Shown here piece by piece: positions 36,901 to 49,000 of a DNA stretch of 64,000 bases. Source of the DNA: Tetragonia tetragonoides (Eukaryota; Streptophyta; Magnoliopsida; Caryophyllales; Aizoaceae); the NCBI GenBank assembly GCA_038025085.1, contig CM076154.1, positions 34,390,501 through 34,454,500 of the forward strand, read 5' to 3'. A program made the position numbers and the translations under genes. Numbering within the stretch: position 1 is the stretch's first letter; the number at the start of each line of letters is the position of its first letter. The notes below the pieces were generated by a model. It made no database searches. It was not told the origin of the DNA and worked only from the letters and a program-made list of their open reading frames with translations.

Positions 36901-38730
36901 GGCAGGGTAAGGGGGGGTCGGCTGTACACAGCCTTACCCCTGTGAGAGTCTCACAGAGAGCCTGTTCCGTTTGACCCGAGATCCTGAATGAATGACTTAC
37001 GTCTTTGCAAGAAGAGGCAAGAGCCGTCGCTGGTGACTTGGGTAGTCAAGCAATAGTACTTCAGGCTCCTTTGGTGCTAGGGAAAAGGCTCGCCTTGACA
37101 AAGCATACCTTATAGCGGTAGCTAAACCAATCTGTTTAAGAATGTTAACCGAAAATTATAAAGCACTTATGAAAGTAAAATCTTCGGAAAACTGTATATT
37201 GCATAGTATGTAATATCTGTCACCTTCGAAATGTAAATGGCACTGACTGCAATATTGACACGATTAGATGTTAGCGGGGCAAGAAATGCTGCAAACCTCT
37301 GAAGAAAAAACATGACACATGATCATTCAAGTCAAAAGTACTGCAAATATTCATTGTTTCTTAGTTAGATTCTTCAAATATATCAAACCTGATCGGGGTC
37401 TTTTATTGCACTAAGATATTGTCCATCAGGGGAAACATCAGCAACAGAATTCAACAAATTTTCCCTAGGGATGCGAAGATTATCAAACCTGGGGAGACAA
37501 TGCAATCTTAAATGTGACATTCAAACCTTTACAAGAAAAGTAGGTATTTCACGAATACAATCCGAAGTAGTTACCAGATTCGCCCATTGTCCACACCATT
37601 TATTCCAATCTTATGACCCCAGTCAGCAATACGTATATTTGGACAGACGACGTTGCCATCGGCATCCCTGATCTGGACTATAAATGCATGAACACCTTGA
37701 TTTTCCCCATTGATATTGAGTTGTGAGAAAACTATAGTGTGAGTTGCATGCTACAAAAAATAAAATATAGAATGTGAAAATAAGCAATAAGAAGACATAT
37801 ACTATGAAAATAAGCAATTTCCATACTTCAGCTGCTCCACCAATCCAGTATTTCTGAGCTGATTCACAAGGAGTGTTGATGATAAACTCTCCAGCATTTG
37901 GATCATAAGTAGCAACTGTTTCAATTCCTCTGACCTAAACACATCACGAACACATTTCACAACATCAAACAGTTGTACAAAAATAATGAACACGAATATA
38001 ATTCTCAAACAAGTTCCTTACACTTCTTAACTCACATTACTTCCATGTCCCAGCTCAGTCATAGCAAAGCAACCCTTCATCCCATAATCTTCAGTAATTT
38101 TAAGCCATTTGTCATGGTGACGCTTCGTACCAAGAAACTGGATTGCGACACCCCTGAAATACATTAGCACCTAATGATGAATAAGTCTCTGCTTCGACAA
38201 CATCAAGCAGTGCCAAAAAAAAGTATATTTTTTAAAGGCACTTGGAAGAAAAAGAAGAAGAAAAAGAAGAGGAGGTTAACTAACCACAATAAGAAATGAG
38301 CATCCATCATAACAGTAAGGGAGTGAACATAAATCGAAATAACCTCATTCAAAGCCATCCTCCTAAGCTCAACCTCAGCTCCTCTCTCTATGATCCACCC
38401 TCTAAAAACCCCACTTTCCACCAAGTACTGGAGCCGCTTCATTGCTATCTCCCTCTGCTGTTCAATAGACTGATCATAGTCAGGCGACACGAAAATCCTA
38501 CTCCCTACCTTTCTAGGATTAAACAAATCAGTACTCTCCCTTATCAGACTAAACAACCAGTCACGCTCTTCAATGTTATGCATATCCAGAAGCGCCCTCA
38601 TTTGGTTGGTGTCAAAAGTGAGGGTCTCAGAGAGACGCAGGTCAGAGTAAGTAGAGCATGCCAATGAGGAAAGAGCGAGCGATGACAGAGAGTTGGCTGT
38701 GGATTGGGGGCTGCCATTCAGAGAATCCAT
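33962..38730 (-). pseudogene. ACX3-type acyl-CoA oxidase, copy B (frameshifted)
   Basis: All 13 exons are present with GT-AG borders: 38730-38285, 38153-38036, 37934-37827, 37750-37575, 37488-37389, 37298-37224, 37131-37001, 36715-36580, 36491-36377, 35346-35200, 35121-35017, 34851-34750 and 34207-33962. Exon 9 is 115 nt instead of 120. A 5-nt deletion follows TFVGGD, so translation leaves frame and stops at 35290-35288 in exon 10, losing the C-terminal oxidase domain. The catalytic Glu is also changed to Val (about residue 461). Exon 13 lacks one Leu codon. TELGHGSN and KYWIGG are intact. Exon 1 carries the same 33-nt PTS2 deletion as copy A, so A and B share a more recent ancestor than either does with C. 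If transcribed it would give a protein of about 485 aa. Confidence 0.88.
36858..36984 (-). mobile_element. Au-like SINE in intron 7 of copy B
   Basis: Contains, on the minus strand, atctcgggtcaaacggaaca-type, tctctgtgagactctcac, aaggctgtgtacagccgacc and ccctgcctaggcgggagcc blocks and ends in attaatgtt repeats. A second copy lies at 40475-40612. The 3' half resembles plant Au SINEs, judged from recall of the family without alignment. Absent from the same intron in copy A. Confidence 0.65.
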
Positions 38731-38984
38731 TGCAGATAGAGGGAGAGGCAGAGGCAGAGAAGTGACTGATATCATGTAACATGAATCAGCCACAAAGAAC
38801 AACTGATAGTATCATATATATGCTAGGATGTTAGGTAGGACTTGACAGAGCTAGTTCATAGTAGTTGTAAGTCAATTCAAGTGTTGATACTATAAGAGCT
38901 TGATTTGAAGCTTATGCATGAAACGATGTGATAGTAATCTAGCTCCCATTTTACTGTCTCTTCAAAAAATGAATACCCGATTTG

Positions 38985-39245
38985 GTGCAAGTGAATGGCG
39001 ACTGAGGCACCCCCCGTTACGTCATTTTCGGACTCTGGTGTTCAATAGCGAACATATCAGACTAGCTGAACAACCAGCGCAAGCACTCGTCCCGTCAATG
39101 TAGCACCAACAAGGGGCTAGTATAGTTCCTAGAAGCCAGCAGACACACGGCATGGGGGGAATGGGAATTCGAAACCTTGACCTTGCCTTACCAAACCACT
39201 TGGGAGTAAGTTTGGAACCACTAGACCACCACCCTTGTTGGTACG
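38985..39245 (-). mobile_element. SINE family 2 copy
   Basis: tgcaagtgaatggcgactga ... cggactctggtgttcaatag ... gcgaacatatcagactagct ... attcgaaacctt ... ccaccacccttgttggta. On the minus strand it carries a B-box-like ggtttcgaattc. A copy in inverse orientation is at 57440-57690 and a fragment at 32757-32818. Confidence 0.65.
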
Positions 39246-39429
39246 GAGTTGAGGTCTATTTACAAGTAGGCTGTAGACGAAGTTAAGGCCTTGATTTTGT
39301 TCAGCGATTTCATTATGCTCAAGATGATTCGGGGTGAAATGTTCCCCAAATAAACAAATCCTAAAAAGTTAATGACCTATTCAGATTTCCCTGTAAATTA
39401 TAGAACATGTTTTATTCAACCAGACTGAG

Positions 39430-39705
39430 CCTACATCCCGTGAGTAGTTTAAACCGAGCACCCGACCCAGAAACCCAGTATGATATTATCCGATTAGCTG
39501 GATTTCCGAAAATTTGGATATGGATCCGGTTTTCCAAAATTTTCGGATATTCGAATATCAAAAAACAAAAAAACTTTATACGAAATATTAGAAACAAAAT
39601 AGAATAAAAGAAGGTTTTTAAAATACTCTTTCTTCGGATAACAGATACCCGAATCCGAAATTCCAGATACGAGTTCGGATATCAAAAATTGGTATGAACA
39701 CCCTA
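39430..39705. mobile_element. Fragment of a hAT-like MITE rich in ggat(a/t)tccga motifs
   Basis: ccgattagctggatttccga ... cggatattcgaatatc ... gatacccgaatccgaaattc ... ggtatgaacaccctag. The right end (inverse ctagggtgttcataccaa) resembles the termini of the element at 57854-58285. The left terminus is not recognised. Confidence 0.55.
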
Positions 39706-40023
39706 GACTTCTTGCAACTTTTTTTTTCTTCGTTTTGGCTGTTTTATTCCATCTAATACATACTAAAGTACAAATGCTTATTCTGCAGTTGAAAGCAGAA
39801 TCCCCAAGTATGCGGGGGCAAAATGCTTAGACATGGCAACAATTTCAAGCCCTTGAACATGGTAAAACATAAATCAACAGAAGCCCACTTGTGTGAAATG
39901 TATATATATAGTTACTTCGACTGATGTAGGAGCTTTAAAGAATACTAGAGTACAGCAAGGGCTTTGAATTGACAGGCAAAATATACAGCACAAAGCTATA
40001 CACTATACTCCCAATAATCTCTA

Positions 40024-43000
40024 CTACTGTTGAACTGAGGACCATGAATTTGCGTCAATCCAGTCAAACGCTATAGGGCTAAGGAATGCATCTGGAATGC
40101 CAAAAGAACTGACCAATGCTAGTGCGTGTGGACGCAGCTCGCTGCAGAGCTTCACCACTTCTTCCCTCACGGCAGCTGCGTTCTCAACAGATAAGTACCC
40201 GTAACGGAGGAATGAAGCGTCCTCTTCCAAGATGATCAAAGCATACAACGATCGCAATAAAGCTAACACATCCTGCACGTTCAAAAACCCTCAGCTTTAA
40301 CCTATGAAAAGAATAAAATATCTGCCAAGAAATAAAAAGCCTCGAAATACATTATGGTTTAATGACAACTTGAAAATGAGCATATAGCAAACTATTGGTC
40401 AAATACAGGGGAAGAACTTCTGCACTGATCTTCTCTAAACCACAATAAGGTCAATCACTGTACTTCTTTGGGTACATTAATATTAACATTACCCCAGTGC
40501 CTCCATAGAGGCTCCTGCCTAGGCAGGGTAAGGGGGGGTCGGTTGTACGCAGCCTTACCCTGCGAGAGTCTCACAGAGAGGCTGTTTCCGTTTGACCCGA
40601 GATCCGAAGTGCGACGACCACCGGCAACTTCACAATGAATAAGAAGTGCCGACATTTTATGAGCCATTTTGCTTTAGTCCATTACAATCCGAAGCCAAAA
40701 AGTAAAGAAGCTTTTGGTTCTACTGGAAATGGTGGACAAAACTGTACTTCTTTGGGTATCGTGGATAATAACAATTATATATTAATCTATGATGACGGCA
40801 TCTCACCATGTCCTATCTAGTTTCAGAAACAACTAGCTGTCCTAATTATCAACTCTGTGGCCCTAGAACAACACCCATTCGACTACCTCGCCCTTTACTA
40901 TGTTGGCAGTCCATCACAATTCACACATAACCACCTATGACCTCTATACCATTTGTTGCAAGCGACAAAGTTTCTTAAGACCCAACGAAATAGAAGTTTT
41001 TTCTTTTTAATTCTTTTAATGGACAGGAAGCCCAGTCTGGCTTGTCCCATGCGTTTCCAAATGGGTCAGCCGTGCCTCAAGAGTTTCCAACAGATTTGCA
41101 TTTCTCAGATTTTTGGACAAGTTTCCCATGCTTCCATGTCCAATACACATGATGGGCAGAACACAGGCCAAAATCATGTTTCCGTCATTCAGAGAGAATA
41201 ACAATCATAAACAAATATAGATATTCATGAAGTATTCCTTTACCTTCACTGGACCAGCAGGAACATTAGCTTCAGCCTCTTGAGAAGTAAGTAGAATTGC
41301 CTTGTCTGCAAAAGCTCTGCCCAAATCTTCAGCAAGCTGATAACCCTGATGAGGAAATTATAAATTTTGTATTAGTGTATCAAAAATAGACATGGGAGAA
41401 ACACGTTTTATGCTTTTGAGAGGATTATGGAATCTAAAACGTGTCTGCAAAACACGTTTTATGCCTTCTAAAACATGTGTTGCCTGGAAGATAATTATGA
41501 GATGGAGGGACGAAAAACTTCTCCAGGTACAAACATTATGGCCCAGAGATACTGGTAGACTTTCAGCAATAATCTCTTTCGTAATTGCAAGGACGTAATT
41601 AAGGTGTCTTAGCATACATATCAGATTCTGGAGTGCTCACCAGAATGAAGTATTCTACCCACATCAATGATGGAGCTAGGGCCTAGGGGAATGGATTATG
41701 AAGATTTTAAGCATGATACATTATCCACATTTAGCAAATGAACTCTCACCCACAGTTTTTTCCTTGTCCTACTCAATTTTAGTTTCCGTACATTTCTCAA
41801 GGACTGGAACCCCTATCATCTCCATCTGACCCTCTCATCTTCTATAAAAGTCATCTCAACAATATCCATCCAGCAATGCACAATGAGCACACGCATTGAT
41901 GCAGGCATGCAGCACCTACCACCCAAACACGCATCCCCCCCTCTCAAAATAAAAAAGAAAATAAACACATGATCACGAAAATGCACAAATTCAGAAGAGA
42001 ATAAAGTTTAAGTTTAGTCAAAGATGAAAACTCTCACCAGAACAAAAGCATACTCTTTACTTCTCCCTTGCTTTAGATGCACTGAAACTTCTGCTACAAA
42101 ACGGTTTAATAGATCTCTCTCCCTCAAGCAGAATATGTCAGTCTGATCAAAAAACCATGATAAACATAAATGCATTTTTCATGTTGATTAATGACACTTG
42201 TAGCAACCAAAATGATACCTGAAACTGGCAGCTCCTTAGAATAGAACTTGTCAGCTGAGATGGGATGGCAGGGCTAGGGCTGTTCATGTGCTCCAACCAC
42301 AATCCTTTAAACGGTCTCTTGTGCTTTTGAGTAGCCATATATTCCCCGAGCAGTGCCTTGCTCACCTGGATAGACAATCGTTCTATTGGTTATGGCCCAA
42401 TTTTAAAGTGATGTGGAAACAAAAGTATGAAATTAAACTCGATAATCATTATCCATTTCTTAGAAAATTGTCAGATGTGCATCTTCTATAGTTCAAGTAG
42501 ATCTTGTCAAAGTTCAGAAGAACAAGCAACAAACTTTACACCAAGAATTATTCCTAATGATAGTGAAAATAATTTCTTTACAAAGATTGTGAATAGACCT
42601 GGGCAAGTGGGCGGGGACCCTGTAGCCGACCCGCCCCATGAGCGGGTCATGACCCGCTTACCATTATAAAATGGACGGGTCGAAATGAGTCGGCACATTT
42701 AAAAGTTAAGCGGGTCATAGCGGGTCGCAAATGAGCCGACATATTTAATATTTCCTTTTATTAAAAAACACTTTTTAAATTATAAACGGGCCGCGCTGAC
42801 CCGACCCGCCCCACTCACAAACATGTCCGACCCGCCCCATTTATTAAATGGGCCGACCCGCCCAATTGCCCAGCTCTAATTGTGAACAATTCATAGGAAG
42901 ATCAATTTAGGAAGTAAGAACCCCCTTGGCATCTCTTCATCTGCAAAGAATTCTCGATGTACATGTAGGAGCATTATTTCTAAAAAACTAAAATGGACAT

Positions 43001-46000
43001 GGATGAAGATTTCGGTTTGCTAAATGGAAAAGGTTTCAACAGATAGGGCAGTAAGTGATGGGTATATTATGTACGCCTATGTTTGTATGTGTCATCTTAT
43101 TTATTTGTTGTAAACTAGTATGTAATAAACTGGAAACATAGACCAACATATGAAGGTATTCATAACAAGAAAAGTTTTATATGTTATTCATAGGGAAGGC
43201 AGGGAAGCAAATGATGAGTTACATACGCCTATGTTGGTATATGTCTTTAAATTATTAGTTGTTGTAATAAACTGGAAACATAGATACGAAGGTCTGAATT
43301 ATGATCCTCGTACTGCTATTCACAACATTTAAAGTTTTATACGTACATATATGTCATTCTAACTTCCATCATACATCTGTGTGCATTAGCCTAGATATGT
43401 GCAATCTGGTAGCTGAAACCACAACATGAACCATACCATGCTATTAAGCAATTGCACTTGTCACCCACCCCCCCGGGATAAACTAGCAGTAAAACAAGCT
43501 CATAATATAATATAAGTATATATCTATGGCAGCCTGCATAAGTACTAAAACTATTCTGCATAAATCAATCAGTCAGGGGTCACAATATAGGACCAAGCAG
43601 GGTCACAATAACATTTCATTACCTCTCAGTTTCGACCTACACATTATCAGGCCAGATAGAACCCCCATAGACAACAGACAGGACACCAAAATAGAAGCAT
43701 CAGCATTAAATAGGATTACAATTGTTAACATTCACAAAGCACGTTCAATAGAAGAGGTGGACCTTATATTAGAAGAACAATCCCAATAAAATTTGGTATC
43801 CAAAATTCCAGCAGTGACAAACAGTAGCTCAGCAGCTTCTAGTTACCAACAATGAACTGATAACCTATGATTAGAGATCTAACTACCTTTGATAACTCTC
43901 CCCAATTCAATCACCTGCCTTTTTATTTTCAAAGTGTATTCATTTCTTCTTCTTCTTCCTTTTCTGTTACATGTGACCAAGTGTGTTCACTTGTTTGCAA
44001 GCAAGATACACAGTGGCGGATCCAAAAATATTAGTAAGAGGGTTCACTTCTTAAAAAGTAAATTATTTTATGTTTTAAATACACCAATTTTTTTACTTTT
44101 GCAAGAAAGGATTATAAAAGGGATTTTTCTCTCCAACTGGATGCATTTGCAGGCTTGCAGCCACTTGAAGTAGTGTGCATCTGCCACTGTCGATACTAGT
44201 TATAATGGCCATATGGAGATGCAATAAATTTGCTCATATCTACATGAGAATGTGCATATAAACTGCAGCTTGATTATTAGGTAACAATTTTTTTTGCTCA
44301 TCAAAACCATAAGGTAACAATTAAAACCATAACAAGCATAGCCAAAATGAATTTGATATTACCTGCTGCATGAGAACATTATTGTCCCCCTCAAATGTTG
44401 ACTGCACATCGTACTCTCCTTTCAAATGACCTACACGATTCTCAGTCTTCAGACCTTGCCCTCCACAGGCTTCACGACACTCCTAGATATATACATGAGC
44501 TCATATCAATTAATGTTAGGACGAAAATAATGTGAAAGTTGACTGAGCATTGCGGCTGCTGACCTGAAGAGTCCGCATGTTATGCCAAGTTAGTGTAGCT
44601 TTTAGAGCACTAGAAACAACATGGATAGTCTTATTTGTTTCAGGGGACCTCTTCACATATATTGACTTCATATAGTTCCCAGCGAAACTCATTGCATACC
44701 TGCGGTGCACATAAAGACGCTCTTGATTACAAATATGAAACAGAAATCCATTGTGTCGGTGGCATTTAATTGGAATCTATCATTGGCAATGCTTTATCTA
44801 ACTTGGCTGAATGTTGACAGGGATGGACCCATACGCCATACATGAAGACAAGAATAAAAATAGGGGAATTCCAATTGGTGCCCTTGTGGTTTTGTCTTTT
44901 CCAATTGGTGCCCAAAACAATTTCTCAAATCCAAGAAATACCCTTGTACTCTAAATTCGTTCACTCCATGCCATTATTTATGATTTTCCGTTACCTCTTC
45001 CGTGTGTCGATGATATGGCTGTAATTAAACTTTTTTTATTGTTAGTATTTTCTTTTAAATAAATTCATTTATATTTTTTGAAATAGATAAATAAAATAAA
45101 ATAATAAAACCCAACCAACCCGTTCTCTCCTCTCTTCTCCCCCCATCCAAGCTTGTTCACGCCATTGTTGCTTGCTCAAGAGCAACCTCGTTGCCGACAA
45201 TGGTTTTTTGGACCTCATCCCACCTCACCTTCATTCACAAGCCATTTTCCCCTCTTTTTCTCTTCTTTCTCACTGTACACTAAACACAACCATACACCAC
45301 CTTACTTTTTCTCTCTCCTCGGGCCCCCAATAAAACGCAACCGGCACTCTCCAAAAGATACGAAATTTATCGGTGAAAACTCCAACACCATTTTCTCTCT
45401 CCTCCTTCACCTTCATAACACCCTCAACAGTCAACCCATATCCAAAGCTTCACGAGTCTCGCCAAAATCCCCAACCTTAAAATGATATTTTGCCATTGAA
45501 TAAGCATCTCTCCAAATCGACAACAGGGGAAGATGTATATAATAAAACAGGGAAAGATGCTTGAATTAGATAGTTTGTTCAAAGTTTAATGGAAAAATGG
45601 TGAGTGAGCTAAGTGAGGTTTGAAATATCTTTGGAGTTGGTGGTCAATCGTGGTTGTGGGCAAATGTAGATCTACGGTAGTTTCAACAAAATTCTTCTTT
45701 TTTCTTTTTTTGGTTACAACAAAAAAATTGAATTAAAAATGGCAAAATTAGAAAATAACGAAGGTGTGACAGAAAACAAGGAATAATGGCACAGAGTGAA
45801 CAGCTTATGAAGTACAAGGGTACTTGTTGGATTCGAAAAATAAGTTTGGGCACCACTTAGAAAAGCCAAAATCACAAGGGCACCAATTGGAATTCCCCAT
45901 AAAAATATAATTCTAATGGGAAAGTAAGCATAAGATACACTGCATAATTAACTTCTAGATACTCAGAGAAGAAAAGCCAGCGACTTTCTGGCTGGGAAGA

Positions 46001-49000
46001 AAGACAAAGGAACTCCTTACTTTCATAGAGCCTGTAACTTTTTTATCCAAGTGAACCATTTTTATCTCAAGAGTTATGCAGCATTCAAAAGCTCCTACAC
46101 TCAGAACTATCTCCTGCCAAACCACCAAAAGGCTTAGGCTGCAAAGAATCACCTTGCTCCCCAAACATGTCAAACCAAATTTTTTAATCAAATGACAACT
46201 TCAATACTTACTAATTTCTTTTGGTTGGGGGTTTTATGAGGAGGCACAAATACCGATAGAAACCAAACCCTCAACCTCACAGTTAAGGGACAGTACTCCC
46301 AACCATTGGAGCATCTCATGGTTGTGGGACTTCCTATCCGATAACTTTTGAAGTGCCTAAACACCATGTGAAACTGGCAGCAGATTGACAGAACAGGGAA
46401 TTGGGTTTACAAGGTAATAAAGACAAGTTCAATGTGTAACATAGCAGGGAAAAACAAAGGTGATTCACCAATGTTATCCTAAATGTTTGAGTGATTTACA
46501 GTACAGAAGTCCTATAAGGTACAATATTCTACAGCATCAAGCTTTCAGATTTACAACTTCCAAAAACTTTCTCCTACTAGCAGATAACTTTTCCAGAAAA
46601 AGGTGGCAAAAATAAATTGCCAAAGCACAAGCACTTTTTTTTTTTTTTTTGGCTAATCAAAGCACAAGCACTTAGTCAGCAGCGAAACCTTTCCGCTTGA
46701 GATGCAATCAGAAAGTCATTATACGTATAATTGGGACTTGCAAGAGTCACTGAATGAATGACTTACGTCTTTGCAAGAAGAGGCAAGAGCCGTCGCTGGT
46801 GACTTGGGTAGTCAAGCAATAGTACTTCAGGCTCCTTTGGTGCTAGGGAAAAGGCTCGCCTTGACAAAGCATACCTTATCGCGGTAGCTAAACCGATCTG
46901 TTTAAGAATGTTAACCAAAATTATCTTATGAAAGTAAAATCTTTGAAACTGTATTTTGCATTTTATGTAATATCTGTCACCTTCGATATGTAAATGGCAC
47001 TGACTGCAATATTGACACGCCCAGATGTTAGTGGGGCAAGAAATGCTGCAAACCTCTGAAGAAAAAACATAGCACATGATTCAAGTCAAAAGTACTGCAA
47101 ATATTCATTGTTCAAGTGTTCATTTATTTAGATTCTACAAATACATTGGGTTATATTGAAAGAAAATATAGAAAGGGAGAGTTTGGAAAGGGCAAGCACA
47201 TGTAGAAGATGTAAATTTAAATGGTATCAAATGATATTGTAAAAGAAAAACCTGATCGGGGTCTTTTATTGCACTAAGATATTGGCCATCAGGGGAAACA
47301 TCAGCAACAGAATTCAACAAATTTTCCCTAGGGATGTGAACATTATCAAACCTGGGGAGACAAGCAATCTTAAATGTGACATTCAAACCTTTACAAGAAA
47401 AGCAGATACTTCACAAATACAACCCAGAAGTAGTTACCAGATTCGGCCATTGTCCACACCATTTAGTCCAATCTTATGACCGCAGTCGGCAATACGTATA
47501 TTTGGACAGACGTTGCCATCGGCATCCCTAATCTGGACTATAAATGCATGAACTCCTTGTTTTTCCCCATTAATATTGAGTTGTGAGAAAACTATAGTGT
47601 GAGTTGCATGCTACAAAATCATTAAAAATAGAATGTGAATAAGCAATAAGAAGACATAAACTATGAAATAAAGACACCAATAGCGCAGAGAGAGACAGGA
47701 ATTTCCATACTTTAGCTGCTCCACCAATCCAGTATTTCTGAGCTGATTCACAAGGAGTGTTGATAATAAACTCTCCAGCATTTGGATCATAAGTAGCAAC
47801 TGTTTCAATTCCTCTGACCTAAACACATCACGAACACATTTCACAATATCAAACAGTTGTACAAAAATAATGAGCACGAATATAATTCTCAAACAAATCC
47901 CTTACACATCTGAACTTACATTACTACCATGTCCCAGCTCAGTCATAGCAAAGCAACCCTTCATCCCATAATCTTCAGTAACTTTAAGCCATTTGTCATG
48001 GTGACGCTTTGTACCAAAAAACTGGATTGCGCCACCCCTGAAATACATTAGCACCTAATGATGAATAAGTCTCTGCTTCGGCAACATCCAGCAGTGCCAA
48101 AAAAAGACGTTCACATAGATATATGCATGTCAACGCATGCAACTGCTTTGAGGAAGATATTTGACAAGAACAGGAAGAGAAACATGATTTGCAATTTGGC
48201 ATGCATTATGTTCTGAATCTTCTCTGCTCTCTCCAATCCCCCATTGTGTTTGAATATGCTGCACTGCCTAGGCTAGCAAGGAAGCAATTCATATTGCTTG
48301 ATTACATGATGCAACCTAATCCATTATCAGAGCTTTGTAATCAAGCTCGCACCTGCAATCCATTATAATTTGTACAGGCAAAATTAAGATATTGCAGTAC
48401 TTTATTAAGTTTATTAGCGAGCGTTCTCTTAAGTGAAGAATCTTTAACAGAGGCTAGACATAGTGCAGGATGATCCTAAAGAGAATATCTGCAATGGTGA
48501 CTTGATCTCCGAGGAAAGGGAAATGCTCAGTGAAATTGATAAAAGCAGCTTACTGAAGAGCAGATCCTAAATCAAGGACCAGGAATTTGGTTTTTATTCC
48601 TAGATGGCTTTAAACTGGGAACATAAACTCGTAGAATTTCTTTGCTGCACATACAGGCTACAGCTAGAAGTAATCAAATTAGAATTAGTTTCATTTCTAA
48701 TAAGAGTGGCTCAAATTGACTTGTCCTGATGATGTTCAAGTTGAAGCTCTGATGTTCATCAACGATTTAACGGGGAAAGCTGCAAGTGGACTACCTATGC
48801 TAGATAATTTTGCAGTTAGAGACGGAGCTGGCCTCAATGTAGCGTCAATTAAAAATCCTCTGCCAATCACCCCCCCCCCCAAACAAAAAACCTAGAAACT
48901 ACAAGGGTATAACCTAGCACCATCAACATGTTAACCCACCGTATTGTCATCCGAAACTCCTAAGAGAAATGAAAAAAAGAAAAGAAAACAATAAAATTAA

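Larger units (their letters stand above)
38731..40023. other. Spacer between copies B and C
   Basis: Holds the 5' flank of B up to the duplication junction (about 38899, ataagagc|ttgatttg), a family 2 SINE, the empty MITE site at 39421-39436, a hAT-like fragment and the 3' flank of C. No gene. Confidence 0.7.

Noticed and set aside
37827..37934. Suspected frameshift in exon 3 of copy B
   Set aside because: On recount the exon is 108 nt, as in A and C. The true lesion of copy B is in exon 9.
45153..45485. 110-codon ORF inside the MULE at 44863-45898
   Set aside because: No recognisable domain. Composition is C/T-rich and it lies wholly within a non-autonomous transposon.
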